A stretch of DNA of 64,000 nt, taken from an uncultured Polaribacter sp. (GTDB taxonomy: Bacteria; Bacteroidota; Bacteroidia; Flavobacteriales; Flavobacteriaceae). The first letter of the stretch is position 1; every line of letters begins with the position of its first letter. Position numbers and translations under genes: made by a program. Of the stretch, positions 8,660 to 17,164 are shown one piece after another. The stretch spans positions 337,331 to 401,330 of the forward strand of contig CALSRX010000005.1 in NCBI GenBank assembly GCA_943788865.1. Reading direction: 5' to 3'. Below the pieces are notes generated by a model. The model saw only the letters and a list, made by a program, of their open reading frames with translations, made no database searches and was not told the origin of the DNA.

Positions 8660-9946
8660 TTATTGATTTTTGTATTTATTGGAGTAGCGTTTCCAAAGTT
8701 TTGTTTGATGAGATTCTAAACTCAATTTTCTTCCTTGTATAAAAGCTTCTGTAAGAATATTACCTCTCATATCTAAAGCATCACCTTCAGAAATAAACAA
8801 AGTTGCATCTTTACCAACAGTTAACGAACCAACAATATTGTCAATTCCTAATATCTTAGCCGCATTTAAAGTGATTAGTTTTACAGCTTCTTCTTTGTCT
8901 AATCCATGAGCAGCATACGTACCCGCATTAAAAGGTAAATTACGATCGTTCATTCTAACATGACCTTCTTCTAAACCGATGGTAACAGTGATTCCTTTTT
9001 CTACTAAATGCAAAGCTGTTTTATACGATTTATCGTAATTGTCATCATTATTCCCAGGGATTAAATGGGCTCTTTTAATAACTACAGGAATCTTATTTTT
9101 TACTAAAATATCGGTAACTTTATGTGCCTCGTCTGCACCAACAATTACTAAATCTACGCCGTGTTTTTTTGCAAAATGAACAGCATCTGTAATTTCTCTT
9201 TCTCCATTTACATGCATGTATAATTTTTGAGTTTTGTCAAACAAACCTTTTAAAGCCTCTAACTCAAGATTTTTAGGAGACTTAGATCCTTTTAAGTAAT
9301 CTTTTCCAGCATCTAAGTAATCACTAAGTTCGTTGATGTTTTTGCTATAGTTCTCATTGATTTTAACTCCTTCGCCAGCACCCCATCTAAACGTTGTACT
9401 TGTAGGCCAGTTCATATGAATTCCATCATCAACTTTTAGTGCAGCATCTTCCCAATTCCAAGCATCAAACTGTACAACAGATGATGTTCCAGAAATTCTA
9501 CCACCACGAGGTGTAATTTGCCCCATTAAAATGCCATTTGGACGCATTGTTTCTACAACTTTTGATTCTGCATTGTACGCAATTAAACTACGTATATGTG
9601 GATTCATGGTCCCTAATTCTTCCTCGTCACTAGATGCTTTTACAGAATTAATTTCTACCAATCCCAACGTTGAATTTACAGCGATAAATCCAGGATACAC
9701 ATGTTTTCCTCTTGCATTGATAACAGTTCCTTGTCGTGCAATTTTCATTTTTGCAGAACCCACAAAAGTTATTTTTCCGTCTGCAAACATAATCAGAGAA
9801 TCATCTATTACCGTTCCGTCTCCCAAATGCGCTGTCGCTCCTTCTATTGAAAAGGCTTTCGTTTGTTTTGAAGCCGGTGTTTGCTGTGCAAAACTATTTC
9901 CTATACATAAGAAAAATAGCATGCTATATATTAGTTGTTTTTTCAT
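8660..9946 (-). CDS. Secreted amidohydrolase-family protein with a degenerate metal site
   Basis: This 428-residue protein has a signal peptide ending ...GNSFAQQ. It has the amidohydrolase composite fold: an N-terminal beta-sandwich piece (GDGTVIDDSLIMFADGKI), a barrel, and the C-terminal SLTVGKDATLFISEGD return to the sandwich. Where active members have a His-x-His after the PGFID strand, this one reads YPGFIAVNSTLGL, with no histidines. The late aspartate ligand region reads TIGLEEGHVRMND. It is therefore probably not a normal metal-dependent hydrolase. It lies 6 bases after the larger amidohydrolase gene and is likely co-expressed with it, perhaps as a partner subunit (inference). Confidence 0.88.
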   Translation of the reverse strand: MKKQLIYSMLFFLCIGNSFAQQTPASKQTKAFSIEGATAHLGDGTVIDDSLIMFADGKITFVGSAKMKIARQGTVINARGKHVYPGFIAVNSTLGLVEINSVKASSDEEELGTMNPHIRSLIAYNAESKVVETMRPNGILMGQITPRGGRISGTSSVVQFDAWNWEDAALKVDDGIHMNWPTSTTFRWGAGEGVKINENYSKNINELSDYLDAGKDYLKGSKSPKNLELEALKGLFDKTQKLYMHVNGEREITDAVHFAKKHGVDLVIVGADEAHKVTDILVKNKIPVVIKRAHLIPGNNDDNYDKSYKTALHLVEKGITVTIGLEEGHVRMNDRNLPFNAGTYAAHGLDKEEAVKLITLNAAKILGIDNIVGSLTVGKDATLFISEGDALDMRGNILTEAFIQGRKLSLESHQTKLWKRYSNKYKNQ

Positions 9947-9952
9947 AATTTC

Positions 9953-12919
9953 TTAGTTTAATTCAGTTGCTTCAGTTTCACAAGTATTTGCTCTATTCAA
10001 ATTCTTTTTAGGAGCTTGAACTTTTCCGCCATTATTTTTTTCATTTAGCATCATATTCATAAGCATACTGCGTTCTTTTTGAATGGCTTTTCGTTTTGCT
10101 AAATCTTGTTCTAGATCAAAATACACAGTTCCGTCTATAATTGTTGTTTGTGCTTTTGTATAAATAGACATTGGATGATCGGTCCATAAAACTACATCTG
10201 CATCTTTACCCACTTTAATGCTACCAACTCTATCATCTAAGTGTAATAATTTAGCAGGATTGATGGTTACCATTTTCCAAGCTTCCAATTCTGTCATACC
10301 ACCATACTTAATTGTTTTAGCGGCTTCTTGATTTAAACGTCTTGACATTTCTCTATCATCAGAGTTGATAGCAACGGTAATTCCTACATCGTGCATGATA
10401 GCAGCGTTGTATGGAATCGCATCATTTACTTCAAATTTGTATGCCCACCAATCAGAGAAAGTAGAAGCGCCAACTCCATGAGCTTTCATTTTATCAGCAA
10501 CTTTATATCCTTCTAAAATATGTGTAAAGGTGTTGATATTAAAATTAAACTTGTCAGCAACTTTCATCAACATATTAATTTCACTTTGTACATAAGAGTG
10601 AGAGGTAACAAAACGTTCTTTGTTTAAAATCTCAGCCAAAACCTCCATTTCTAAATCTTTACGATAAGGTTTACCACTTTTCTTTGCAGCATCATATTCT
10701 TTAGCCCTTTGAAAATAATCTGTAAACACTTGTTCTACACCCATTCTTGTTTGAGGAAATCTATAATTAACTCTTGCACTAGATTGTTTAACATTTTCAC
10801 CCAAAGCGAATTTGATAAACTTAGGAGCATTTTTATAAACCAAGTTGTCTGCAGTTTCTCCCCATTTTAGTTTGATGATTGCAGATCTACCTCCAATTGG
10901 ATTTGCAGAACCATGCAACAATTGCGCAGAAGTAACTCCACCTGCTAAATTTCTATAAATGTTCATGTCAGAAGGGTTGATTCCATCTTCAATAGTAACC
11001 TCAGCAGAAGAGTTTTGTCCACCTTCATTAACAGAACCATTAAATATTGCAATATGTGTGTGTTCATCAATAATACCAGCACTTAAATGTTTTCCTGTTG
11101 CATCTACAACTCTAGCACCACGAGCTCTAAGCTTCGTGCCAATTTGTGCTATTTTTCCATCTTTTAATAAGACATCCGTATTTTTTAATATACCTTCTTT
11201 TTCACCAGTCCAAACCGTAGCATTTTTAAATAAAATGGTTTCTTGTTTTGGTTTAGAAGCAAATCCATATCCAACATTTGGATAGGTTACTGGAACAACC
11301 ATTGGAGTAGTAGACTTAGAATTTTTCTTTTTTGATGCTTTCTTTTTATCACTCTTTTTAATTGCAGTAAAAGATGATTCATTCCCAGATTCATCAACTA
11401 TAGTTCCAGAAAAACTCGTTTGATTATCATCAAAAGCTCCAACAAAACGGGTGTATTTAGAACTATCATTTTGATTGTTCATGGTAATTGTAACCCAATT
11501 GTCTTTATAAGAAAATTTAGATTTCAAAGCAGTAGTACCATTTTTTAAAGTTCCTTTAGTTCCGTCAATACTTAGATTTAAGTTTTTGTTATTATAAGAC
11601 AACGTATATTCTCCACTTACATCAATCGCATTCATGTCAGAAAGCACATGTTTGTTTCCTTGTACCCAATTTTCATATACCTTTGTTGACGCATCAAAAA
11701 TTGGCCCTGATGTAATTAAAAAGTTTGCGTAACTACCATTTTGTAAACTTCCTATTTCTGAAGATTTACCTAGTAGTTTTGCAGGGACTGTTGTTAAAGC
11801 TTCTAATGCCTTAGTTTCATCTAGTCCGTACTGTATGGCTTTTTGAATGTTTTTTTGGAAAACTGCAACAGATTTTAGTGTGTGTGTTGTAATGGTAAAG
11901 TTTACATTGTTTTTTGCTATAACTGCTAAATTAGAGGGTTCTTGATTCCATCTTCTCATATCACTCAATTCCATTTGATTTGCCAAATACGGATTTGAAA
12001 CATCGTAAGCAGTACGAAAATTTACAGGAACAATCATAGTTGCATTCATATTTTTTATTTCTTGAATATCCTCATATTCATGTCCAGAACCCACAAAGCT
12101 GAATTGCACACCGCTTTCATCACCAACCTTATCTAATCGAATGGCATTTAAGTTTGTTTGACCTGCATTAAAAATTTGTGTCAAGTTTTTGTTAGCAATT
12201 AATGCTTCTAAAGACAAGTCTTTGTTTTTGGCATTTCCACTTTCATACCATTTAGCATCCATAAATACTTGTCTTAATAATGCCGTCTTTCCTATAAATG
12301 AACCTGGATACGCTTGTCTAGATAGTCTACTTTTATTAACAGAAAAGTATTGAGCCGACTTGGTGTCTAAAATTCTATAGGCATCTGTTGAACTAGAATT
12401 TAAAGCAACCAAAACGCCGCTTCCACTTGCAATTCCATCATTCATGTGTGTATTTACAACTCCAAATCCTGCTTTTAACAAGTCTGTTGCTTTTTTAGAA
12501 TCGTATTTAAAACTGTCAAAACCATTTGTTTCTGGTCTGATATGGTCATTCCAATAATAACCTTTTCTGTTCGCTTCATATTGTCTAATTCGATTAGGAT
12601 TTGGTTGTTGTCTTGGAGTTTGAATTCCAAAATCAGAATATACTTCTATAAAAGAAGGGTAAATTGATTTTCCAGATAGATCTACAGTTTTAGCTCCATT
12701 TGGAATTCTCACATTTTTACCAACAGAAACAACTTTACCATCTTTTACAAGTAAAGTTCCTTTGTTGATAATCTGTGTAGGTGTCACATAAATTTTTGCA
12801 TTGATAAAAGCTACAGTAGTATTTTCTGTAGTCTTAACACCAGAATTTGTTGGGAAATATTCTTGAGCTTGTCCAACCAAAGTTGACAAAAACAAAAATA
12901 GAAGTAGTGTTTTTTTCAT
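9953..12919 (-). CDS. Secreted tandem amidohydrolase (degenerate N-half, intact C-half)
   Basis: This 988-residue protein begins with a signal peptide (...STLVGQAQ). Residues about 20-440 form an amidohydrolase-like domain whose metal motif is lost (YPSFIEVYSDFGI). A beta-rich linker (about 445-535) and a Lys/Ser-rich stretch (KKSDKKKASKKKNSKS) follow. Residues about 570-960 form a second amidohydrolase domain. This one keeps the likely metal ligands: His-x-His in IIDEHTHIAIF, His in VTSHSYV and FTHILEG, and Asp in AINSDDREMSRR. The substrate is unknown; related secreted proteins are often described as imidazolonepropionase-like or dipeptidase-like. It is the first gene of a two-gene operon with the smaller degenerate homologue. 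Confidence 0.9.
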   Translation of the reverse strand: MKKTLLLFLFLSTLVGQAQEYFPTNSGVKTTENTTVAFINAKIYVTPTQIINKGTLLVKDGKVVSVGKNVRIPNGAKTVDLSGKSIYPSFIEVYSDFGIQTPRQQPNPNRIRQYEANRKGYYWNDHIRPETNGFDSFKYDSKKATDLLKAGFGVVNTHMNDGIASGSGVLVALNSSSTDAYRILDTKSAQYFSVNKSRLSRQAYPGSFIGKTALLRQVFMDAKWYESGNAKNKDLSLEALIANKNLTQIFNAGQTNLNAIRLDKVGDESGVQFSFVGSGHEYEDIQEIKNMNATMIVPVNFRTAYDVSNPYLANQMELSDMRRWNQEPSNLAVIAKNNVNFTITTHTLKSVAVFQKNIQKAIQYGLDETKALEALTTVPAKLLGKSSEIGSLQNGSYANFLITSGPIFDASTKVYENWVQGNKHVLSDMNAIDVSGEYTLSYNNKNLNLSIDGTKGTLKNGTTALKSKFSYKDNWVTITMNNQNDSSKYTRFVGAFDDNQTSFSGTIVDESGNESSFTAIKKSDKKKASKKKNSKSTTPMVVPVTYPNVGYGFASKPKQETILFKNATVWTGEKEGILKNTDVLLKDGKIAQIGTKLRARGARVVDATGKHLSAGIIDEHTHIAIFNGSVNEGGQNSSAEVTIEDGINPSDMNIYRNLAGGVTSAQLLHGSANPIGGRSAIIKLKWGETADNLVYKNAPKFIKFALGENVKQSSARVNYRFPQTRMGVEQVFTDYFQRAKEYDAAKKSGKPYRKDLEMEVLAEILNKERFVTSHSYVQSEINMLMKVADKFNFNINTFTHILEGYKVADKMKAHGVGASTFSDWWAYKFEVNDAIPYNAAIMHDVGITVAINSDDREMSRRLNQEAAKTIKYGGMTELEAWKMVTINPAKLLHLDDRVGSIKVGKDADVVLWTDHPMSIYTKAQTTIIDGTVYFDLEQDLAKRKAIQKERSMLMNMMLNEKNNGGKVQAPKKNLNRANTCETEATELN

Positions 12920-13005
12920 TAGTTAAGTTTGTTTAAGGAGTAAATTTAGTATTCTGTTTTTAATATGTGGCAGAAAAGATATGAAGTTTTACTAACAATT
13001 TTAGA

Positions 13006-14091
13006 TTATTGTTGATTCTCATAACTGATAATTAAATCAACCACATAATTGTAAGATTCTATTCCGTTTGCCTGATTATTGGCCTTTAAATACGAATTGT
13101 ATCCTCTTTTAATCAAAGGTTCAATAGGATTTTGATATTGATCCCAAAACTCTGAACTTTCTTTAAAATCTAATAGAATACCTTTGTTTACAGAGTTTAT
13201 TAAGGTATTGAACATGGCTTTATCACGTTTTCTGATTTCAGAAATCAAATAACTAAATGCCATTCTATAAGCGGCATATTTAAAATAGATGTCCTCATTT
13301 GATAAAGCTGCTAAATACCCCACAAAATTTGCTTCATTTTCAGCTGCAATTCCAAGTTGATGTGCCATTTCATGGCAAACTGTTGTAGGATATCCATTGA
13401 TAGGAATTCTATCATTAACCTGAGCTTCTCCAGTAAATGGATTGAAATACCCAGAGGTTCCGTTATACGTTTGTACCAAACTCATTAAGGAACTTTTTAC
13501 AGAAGTATATTGATATTCAAATTGTGGAAAAGTGACGGCTAAATTCTGATATCCTGAAAGTGCTTTTTGATACATTTCTTTTGGAGAATACGGGTTATTC
13601 ACTTTTACAGAATCATTTTTTGTGATGAATAGTTGTGTTTCATTTAAACGCTGCATGATATTTTTTGAAACGTCTGTCAATTCTTCTGTAGTGCATTTTG
13701 ATTGTGAAAAGCCTAAATTTTTAGCTAAAGGTTCTCTAAAATAATTGAATCCCCAAAACCAATAAAAACAACTGTAAATAACTGATATAAAAGCAATGGC
13801 GTAGATTAATTTTTGTTTAAATTTTTTAAATCTATCTTTAAATAAGCGATAGATAAATCGAAAAGAAACAACAAGGAGAGCTGCTAAAAGAAGATCTCCA
13901 AACGAAAAAGGAATCCAACCAAAAAGTACCCGCAATAATTTACTTGTTACAAGGTAGAGTCCGTTTGAATAGTATTGCTCAATAAATGCCGGAAACTTAC
14001 TTACAATTTGTACAAGTACAATTTGAAAAATGAATAGATAAGCAAGAAACAGGTATAGTTTTTTATTTTTCATTGTTTCAAAAATAGGCAA
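13006..14091 (-). CDS. DUF3810 family membrane protein with a metallopeptidase-like motif
   Basis: This 361-residue protein has three hydrophobic segments in its first 120 residues (FLAYLFIFQIVLVQIV, GDLLLAALLVVSF, LIYAIAFISVIYSCFYWFWGF) and a soluble remainder. The soluble part holds TVCHEMAHQLGIAAENEANFVGYLA, an HExxH-type helix with a following Glu, as in gluzincin peptidases. This layout is the DUF3810 family, common in Bacteroidota and of unproven function. The first possible ATG is used; MKNKKLY, six codons in (14073), is an equally good start. It is transcribed divergently from dnaB. Confidence 0.88.
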   Translation of the reverse strand: MPIFETMKNKKLYLFLAYLFIFQIVLVQIVSKFPAFIEQYYSNGLYLVTSKLLRVLFGWIPFSFGDLLLAALLVVSFRFIYRLFKDRFKKFKQKLIYAIAFISVIYSCFYWFWGFNYFREPLAKNLGFSQSKCTTEELTDVSKNIMQRLNETQLFITKNDSVKVNNPYSPKEMYQKALSGYQNLAVTFPQFEYQYTSVKSSLMSLVQTYNGTSGYFNPFTGEAQVNDRIPINGYPTTVCHEMAHQLGIAAENEANFVGYLAALSNEDIYFKYAAYRMAFSYLISEIRKRDKAMFNTLINSVNKGILLDFKESSEFWDQYQNPIEPLIKRGYNSYLKANNQANGIESYNYVVDLIISYENQQ

Positions 14092-14197
14092 ATAATCGAA
14101 TCTTGAGGTGTTGTTAACAGGTTAATAACATTTTAGTCAACAAATTTTGTGCATAAAGAAATTAAAATTTCATTTTAAAAGTATCAACCTAAAAAAC

Positions 14198-14205
14198 TAT
14201 ATTTG
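14198..14205 (+). promoter_or_regulatory. TAnnTTTG promoter element of dnaB
   Basis: TATATTTG ends only 5 bases before the dnaB ATG at 14211. If transcription starts about 6-7 bases after the element, the dnaB mRNA would have almost no leader. Confidence 0.5.
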
Positions 14206-14210
14206 TTGTT

Positions 14211-15728
14211 ATGGAGGAAATAAGATCTTTACAAGGGCAAAAGGTAGATAAAGCTAGAATTATTAGCTTAGAAAAAGGGAAAATACCACCACAGGCATTG
14301 GATTTAGAAATTGCTGTGTTGGGTGCAATGATGATTGATAAAAAAGGAATTGACGATGTCATTGATATTTTACATCCCGATGCTTTTTATGATAAAAAAC
14401 ACCAAGAAATTTATGCTGCTATCTATACCTTGTTTCAGAATTCTGAACCTACAGATTTACTAACGGTCTCTCAGCAATTAAGAAAAGACGGAAAGTTAGA
14501 ATTGGTTGGAGGAGATTTTTACCTAATCAATTTAACCCAAAAAGTTGCATCCTCTGCACATATAGAGTACCATGCTCGTATCATCTTACAAAAATACATT
14601 CAGCGTAAATTAATCTCTATTTCGAGTGATATTATTGAAACTGCTTATGATGAAACTGTTGATGTTTTTGACTTGCTAGATTTAGCGGAAGGGAAGTTGT
14701 TTGAAGTTACTCAAGGAAACTTAAAGAAAGGTTCTGAAGACGCTGGAGATTTAGTAAAACAAGCCTTAAAGAAAATACAAGATATTTCTAATCAAGACGG
14801 AATGAGTGGATTAGAAACAGGTTTTACAAAACTAGATGCATTGACTTCCGGTTGGCAACCATCCGATTTAATTATCATTGCTGCACGTCCTGGTATGGGA
14901 AAAACAGCTTTTGTGATTTCTATGGCTAAAAATATGGCAATCGATTTTGGTCATCCAGTAGCATTTTTTTCTTTAGAAATGTCATCTGTACAATTAATTA
15001 CCCGTATGATTTCTTCTGAAACGGGTTTGACTTCAGAAAAACTAAGAAAAGGAAATTTAGAAGCACATGAGTGGGAACAATTGAATGTAAAAGTTAAAAA
15101 GCTCTCTGATGCTCCTATTTATATTGATGATACACCTTCTTTGTCAATTTTTGATTTGCGTGCAAAAGCAAGACGTTTGGTGTCTCAACACGGTGTCAAA
15201 ATTATTGTAATTGACTACTTACAATTGATGACTGCTGGAGGTTCTGCTGGAAAAGGAGGAGGAAACCGTGAGCAAGAAATCTCGATGATTTCAAGAAACT
15301 TAAAAGCATTGGCAAAAGAACTGAATGTACCCGTAATTGCACTTTCTCAATTATCTCGTGCTGTAGAAACTCGTGGTGGTTCTAAAAGACCTTTATTATC
15401 TGATTTACGTGAATCTGGAGCCATTGAACAAGATGCAGATATTGTATCGTTTATTTTTAGACCAGAATATTACGGAGTTACAGAATGGGATGACGACGAC
15501 CATACGCCTTGTGAAGGACAAGGAGAGTTTATTGTAGCAAAACACAGAAATGGTGGATTGGAAAACATCCGTTTAAAGTTTACTGGTCATTTAGCAAAAT
15601 TCTCAGATTTGGAAGAAGGCTTTAGTTCTGAATTCCAATCGAGTATGAATTCTGTTTCACCAGATCAATTTATCAGTCCAAAAGATGCTTTTGGAATTGA
15701 AGATGACGGAGGCGATGTGCCGTTTTAA
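14211..15728 (+). CDS. dnaB: Replicative DNA helicase
   Basis: This 505-residue protein has the N-terminal DnaB domain (KIPPQALDLEIAVLGAMMID) and the RecA-like C-terminal helicase domain. The Walker A motif is AARPGMGKTAF, the Walker B region is IIVIDYLQLM, and the arginine-finger region is LSDLRESGAIEQDAD. No intein interrupts it. It unwinds DNA at the replication fork as a hexamer. The start fits the conserved N-terminus of flavobacterial DnaB. The gene is followed by two inverted copies of a GC-rich palindrome that may also end transcription. Confidence 0.98.
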   Translation: MEEIRSLQGQKVDKARIISLEKGKIPPQALDLEIAVLGAMMIDKKGIDDVIDILHPDAFYDKKHQEIYAAIYTLFQNSEPTDLLTVSQQLRKDGKLELVGGDFYLINLTQKVASSAHIEYHARIILQKYIQRKLISISSDIIETAYDETVDVFDLLDLAEGKLFEVTQGNLKKGSEDAGDLVKQALKKIQDISNQDGMSGLETGFTKLDALTSGWQPSDLIIIAARPGMGKTAFVISMAKNMAIDFGHPVAFFSLEMSSVQLITRMISSETGLTSEKLRKGNLEAHEWEQLNVKVKKLSDAPIYIDDTPSLSIFDLRAKARRLVSQHGVKIIVIDYLQLMTAGGSAGKGGGNREQEISMISRNLKALAKELNVPVIALSQLSRAVETRGGSKRPLLSDLRESGAIEQDADIVSFIFRPEYYGVTEWDDDDHTPCEGQGEFIVAKHRNGGLENIRLKFTGHLAKFSDLEEGFSSEFQSSMNSVSPDQFISPKDAFGIEDDGGDVPF

Positions 15729-15738
15729 TTCTGTTGTC

Positions 15739-15818
15739 ATTCCTGCGAAGGCAGGAATCTATAATAACGATAATAGATACATAATAAGTTAAGTTTGGAT
15801 TCCTGCCTTCGCAGGAAT
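15739..15818. repeat. Pair of inverted GC-rich palindromic units (REP-like)
   Basis: Copy 1 (15739-15758) reads ATTCCTGCGAAGGCAGGAAT, and copy 2 (15799-15818) is its exact reverse complement. Each copy can form an 8-bp hairpin with a 4-base loop, and the two can pair with each other over more than 20 bases. A diverged copy lies at 25812-25831. The composition is far more GC-rich than the surrounding DNA. Confidence 0.85.
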
Positions 15819-15856
15819 GATATTTAGATTATTAAATAATTCATAAAAAATAATTA

Positions 15857-15886
15857 ATACACAATTGCTTGTTTGTAATTGTGTAT
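15857..15886 (+). promoter_or_regulatory. Inverted repeat just before the secreted-protein gene
   Basis: ATACACAATT (15857-15866) and AATTGTGTAT (15877-15886) form a perfect 10-bp inverted repeat with a 10-base spacer, ending 14 bases before the ATG at 15901. It could be an operator or a leader hairpin. The role is unknown. Confidence 0.4.
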
Positions 15887-15900
15887 TTTAGTTTTCTAAA

Positions 15901-17160
15901 ATGAAAAAACTCCTTTCCATACTCGCTTTTATTTTGATAACCAATTCACTTTGGTCGCAATTCATATACATTCCTATGAGTGCAGAAAATCAGAAAAACC
16001 ATTTAAAAGCATACGGAATCGTATTCTATTCGCTACAAAATAGAGTAAAATCGAAATGGTTGTTAAATTATGATGGCGGTGCCTTTTTAATTGAAAATTC
16101 GGAGGCTATTATTAAAGAATGTAAAATACGAGGTGTTTCCTACCAAGTAATTTCAGACGCAAAAGCACAAATCATTTTACAGGAAATTTCTTCTCCTTCT
16201 AAAAATCAAGAAGCAGTTACCTTAGAAAAAGCCCCAAAAATAGCAGTATATTCTCCAAAAGACAATATGCCTTGGGACGATGCCGTAACTATGGTGTTGA
16301 AATATGCTGAGATTCCGTTTGATGTTATCTACGATGAAGAAGTGCTAAACGACAAGCTTTTATTATACGAATGGTTGCACTTGCATCATGAAGATTTTAC
16401 TGGGCAGTACGGGCGATTTTACGGTTCATTTAGAGCAGAACCTTGGTACATAGAAGGCAAACGACAAGCAGAAGCTTTAGCAAAAAAATTGGGCTACGAG
16501 AAAGTATCAGAAGAAAAATTAGCAGTTTCTAAAAAAATTAGAGATTATGTGATTGGTGGGGGATTTATGTTCGCCATGTGTTCTGCAACTGACAGTTTTG
16601 ACATAGCTTTGTCTGCAGAAGGTGTTGATATAGCAGAATCGATGTTTGATGGAGATCCATCAGAACCCAATTATCAATCAAAAATAGATTTTACAAAAAC
16701 GTTTGCGTTCGAAAATTATAACTTAGTTCGTAATCCAACTACCTATGAGTTTTCCTCAATTGATATGACACGTAAACGTAGGATTCCGAAAACAGCTGAT
16801 TATTTTTATTTACAAGAATATTCTGCAAAATGGGATCCAGTACCAACCATGTTAACACAAAATCACACCCAATTGGTAAAAGGTTTTATGGGGCAAACCA
16901 CTTCTTTTGATCGAAATACGGTTAAACCTACAGTACTGGTGATGGGAGAGAATAAAGTAAATAGAGAAGCACGATATATACACGGAACCAAAGGAAAAGG
17001 AATGTTTACTTTTTATGGTGGACATGACCCAGAAGATTATCAACATAGAGTAGGAGATCCAAAAACCGAATTGGATTTGCATCCCACATCACCAGGATAT
17101 CGGTTAATCTTAAACAATGTGTTATTTCCTGCAGCAAAGAAAAAGAAGCAAAAAACATAA
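15901..17160 (+). CDS. Secreted protein of the family commonly auto-labelled asparagine synthetase B
   Basis: This 419-residue protein has a signal peptide (...LITNSLWSQ) followed by YIPMSAENQKNHLKAYGI. I recognise this start from flavobacterial proteins often auto-named asparagine synthetase B. I see no Cys-2 glutaminase start and no SGGxDS ATP-binding loop of true asparagine synthetases. The middle part (MPWDDAVTMVLKYAEIPFDV and FMFAMCSATDSFDIAL, with a candidate nucleophile-like Cys) resembles a class-I glutamine amidotransferase-like fold. The name should therefore not be taken as function. It stands alone, with a hairpin before it and an opposing regulator gene 4 bases after it. Confidence 0.75.
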   Translation: MKKLLSILAFILITNSLWSQFIYIPMSAENQKNHLKAYGIVFYSLQNRVKSKWLLNYDGGAFLIENSEAIIKECKIRGVSYQVISDAKAQIILQEISSPSKNQEAVTLEKAPKIAVYSPKDNMPWDDAVTMVLKYAEIPFDVIYDEEVLNDKLLLYEWLHLHHEDFTGQYGRFYGSFRAEPWYIEGKRQAEALAKKLGYEKVSEEKLAVSKKIRDYVIGGGFMFAMCSATDSFDIALSAEGVDIAESMFDGDPSEPNYQSKIDFTKTFAFENYNLVRNPTTYEFSSIDMTRKRRIPKTADYFYLQEYSAKWDPVPTMLTQNHTQLVKGFMGQTTSFDRNTVKPTVLVMGENKVNREARYIHGTKGKGMFTFYGGHDPEDYQHRVGDPKTELDLHPTSPGYRLILNNVLFPAAKKKKQKT

Positions 17161-17164
17161 GTCA

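Noticed and set aside
9531..9956. 141-codon plus-strand frame
   Set aside because: It lies entirely opposite the amidohydrolase gene, and its composition mirrors that gene.
15901..17160. Asparagine synthetase B as a functional call
   Set aside because: There is no N-terminal Cys glutaminase and no ATP-pyrophosphatase SGG loop, and the protein has a signal peptide. The label is kept only as the usual automatic name.
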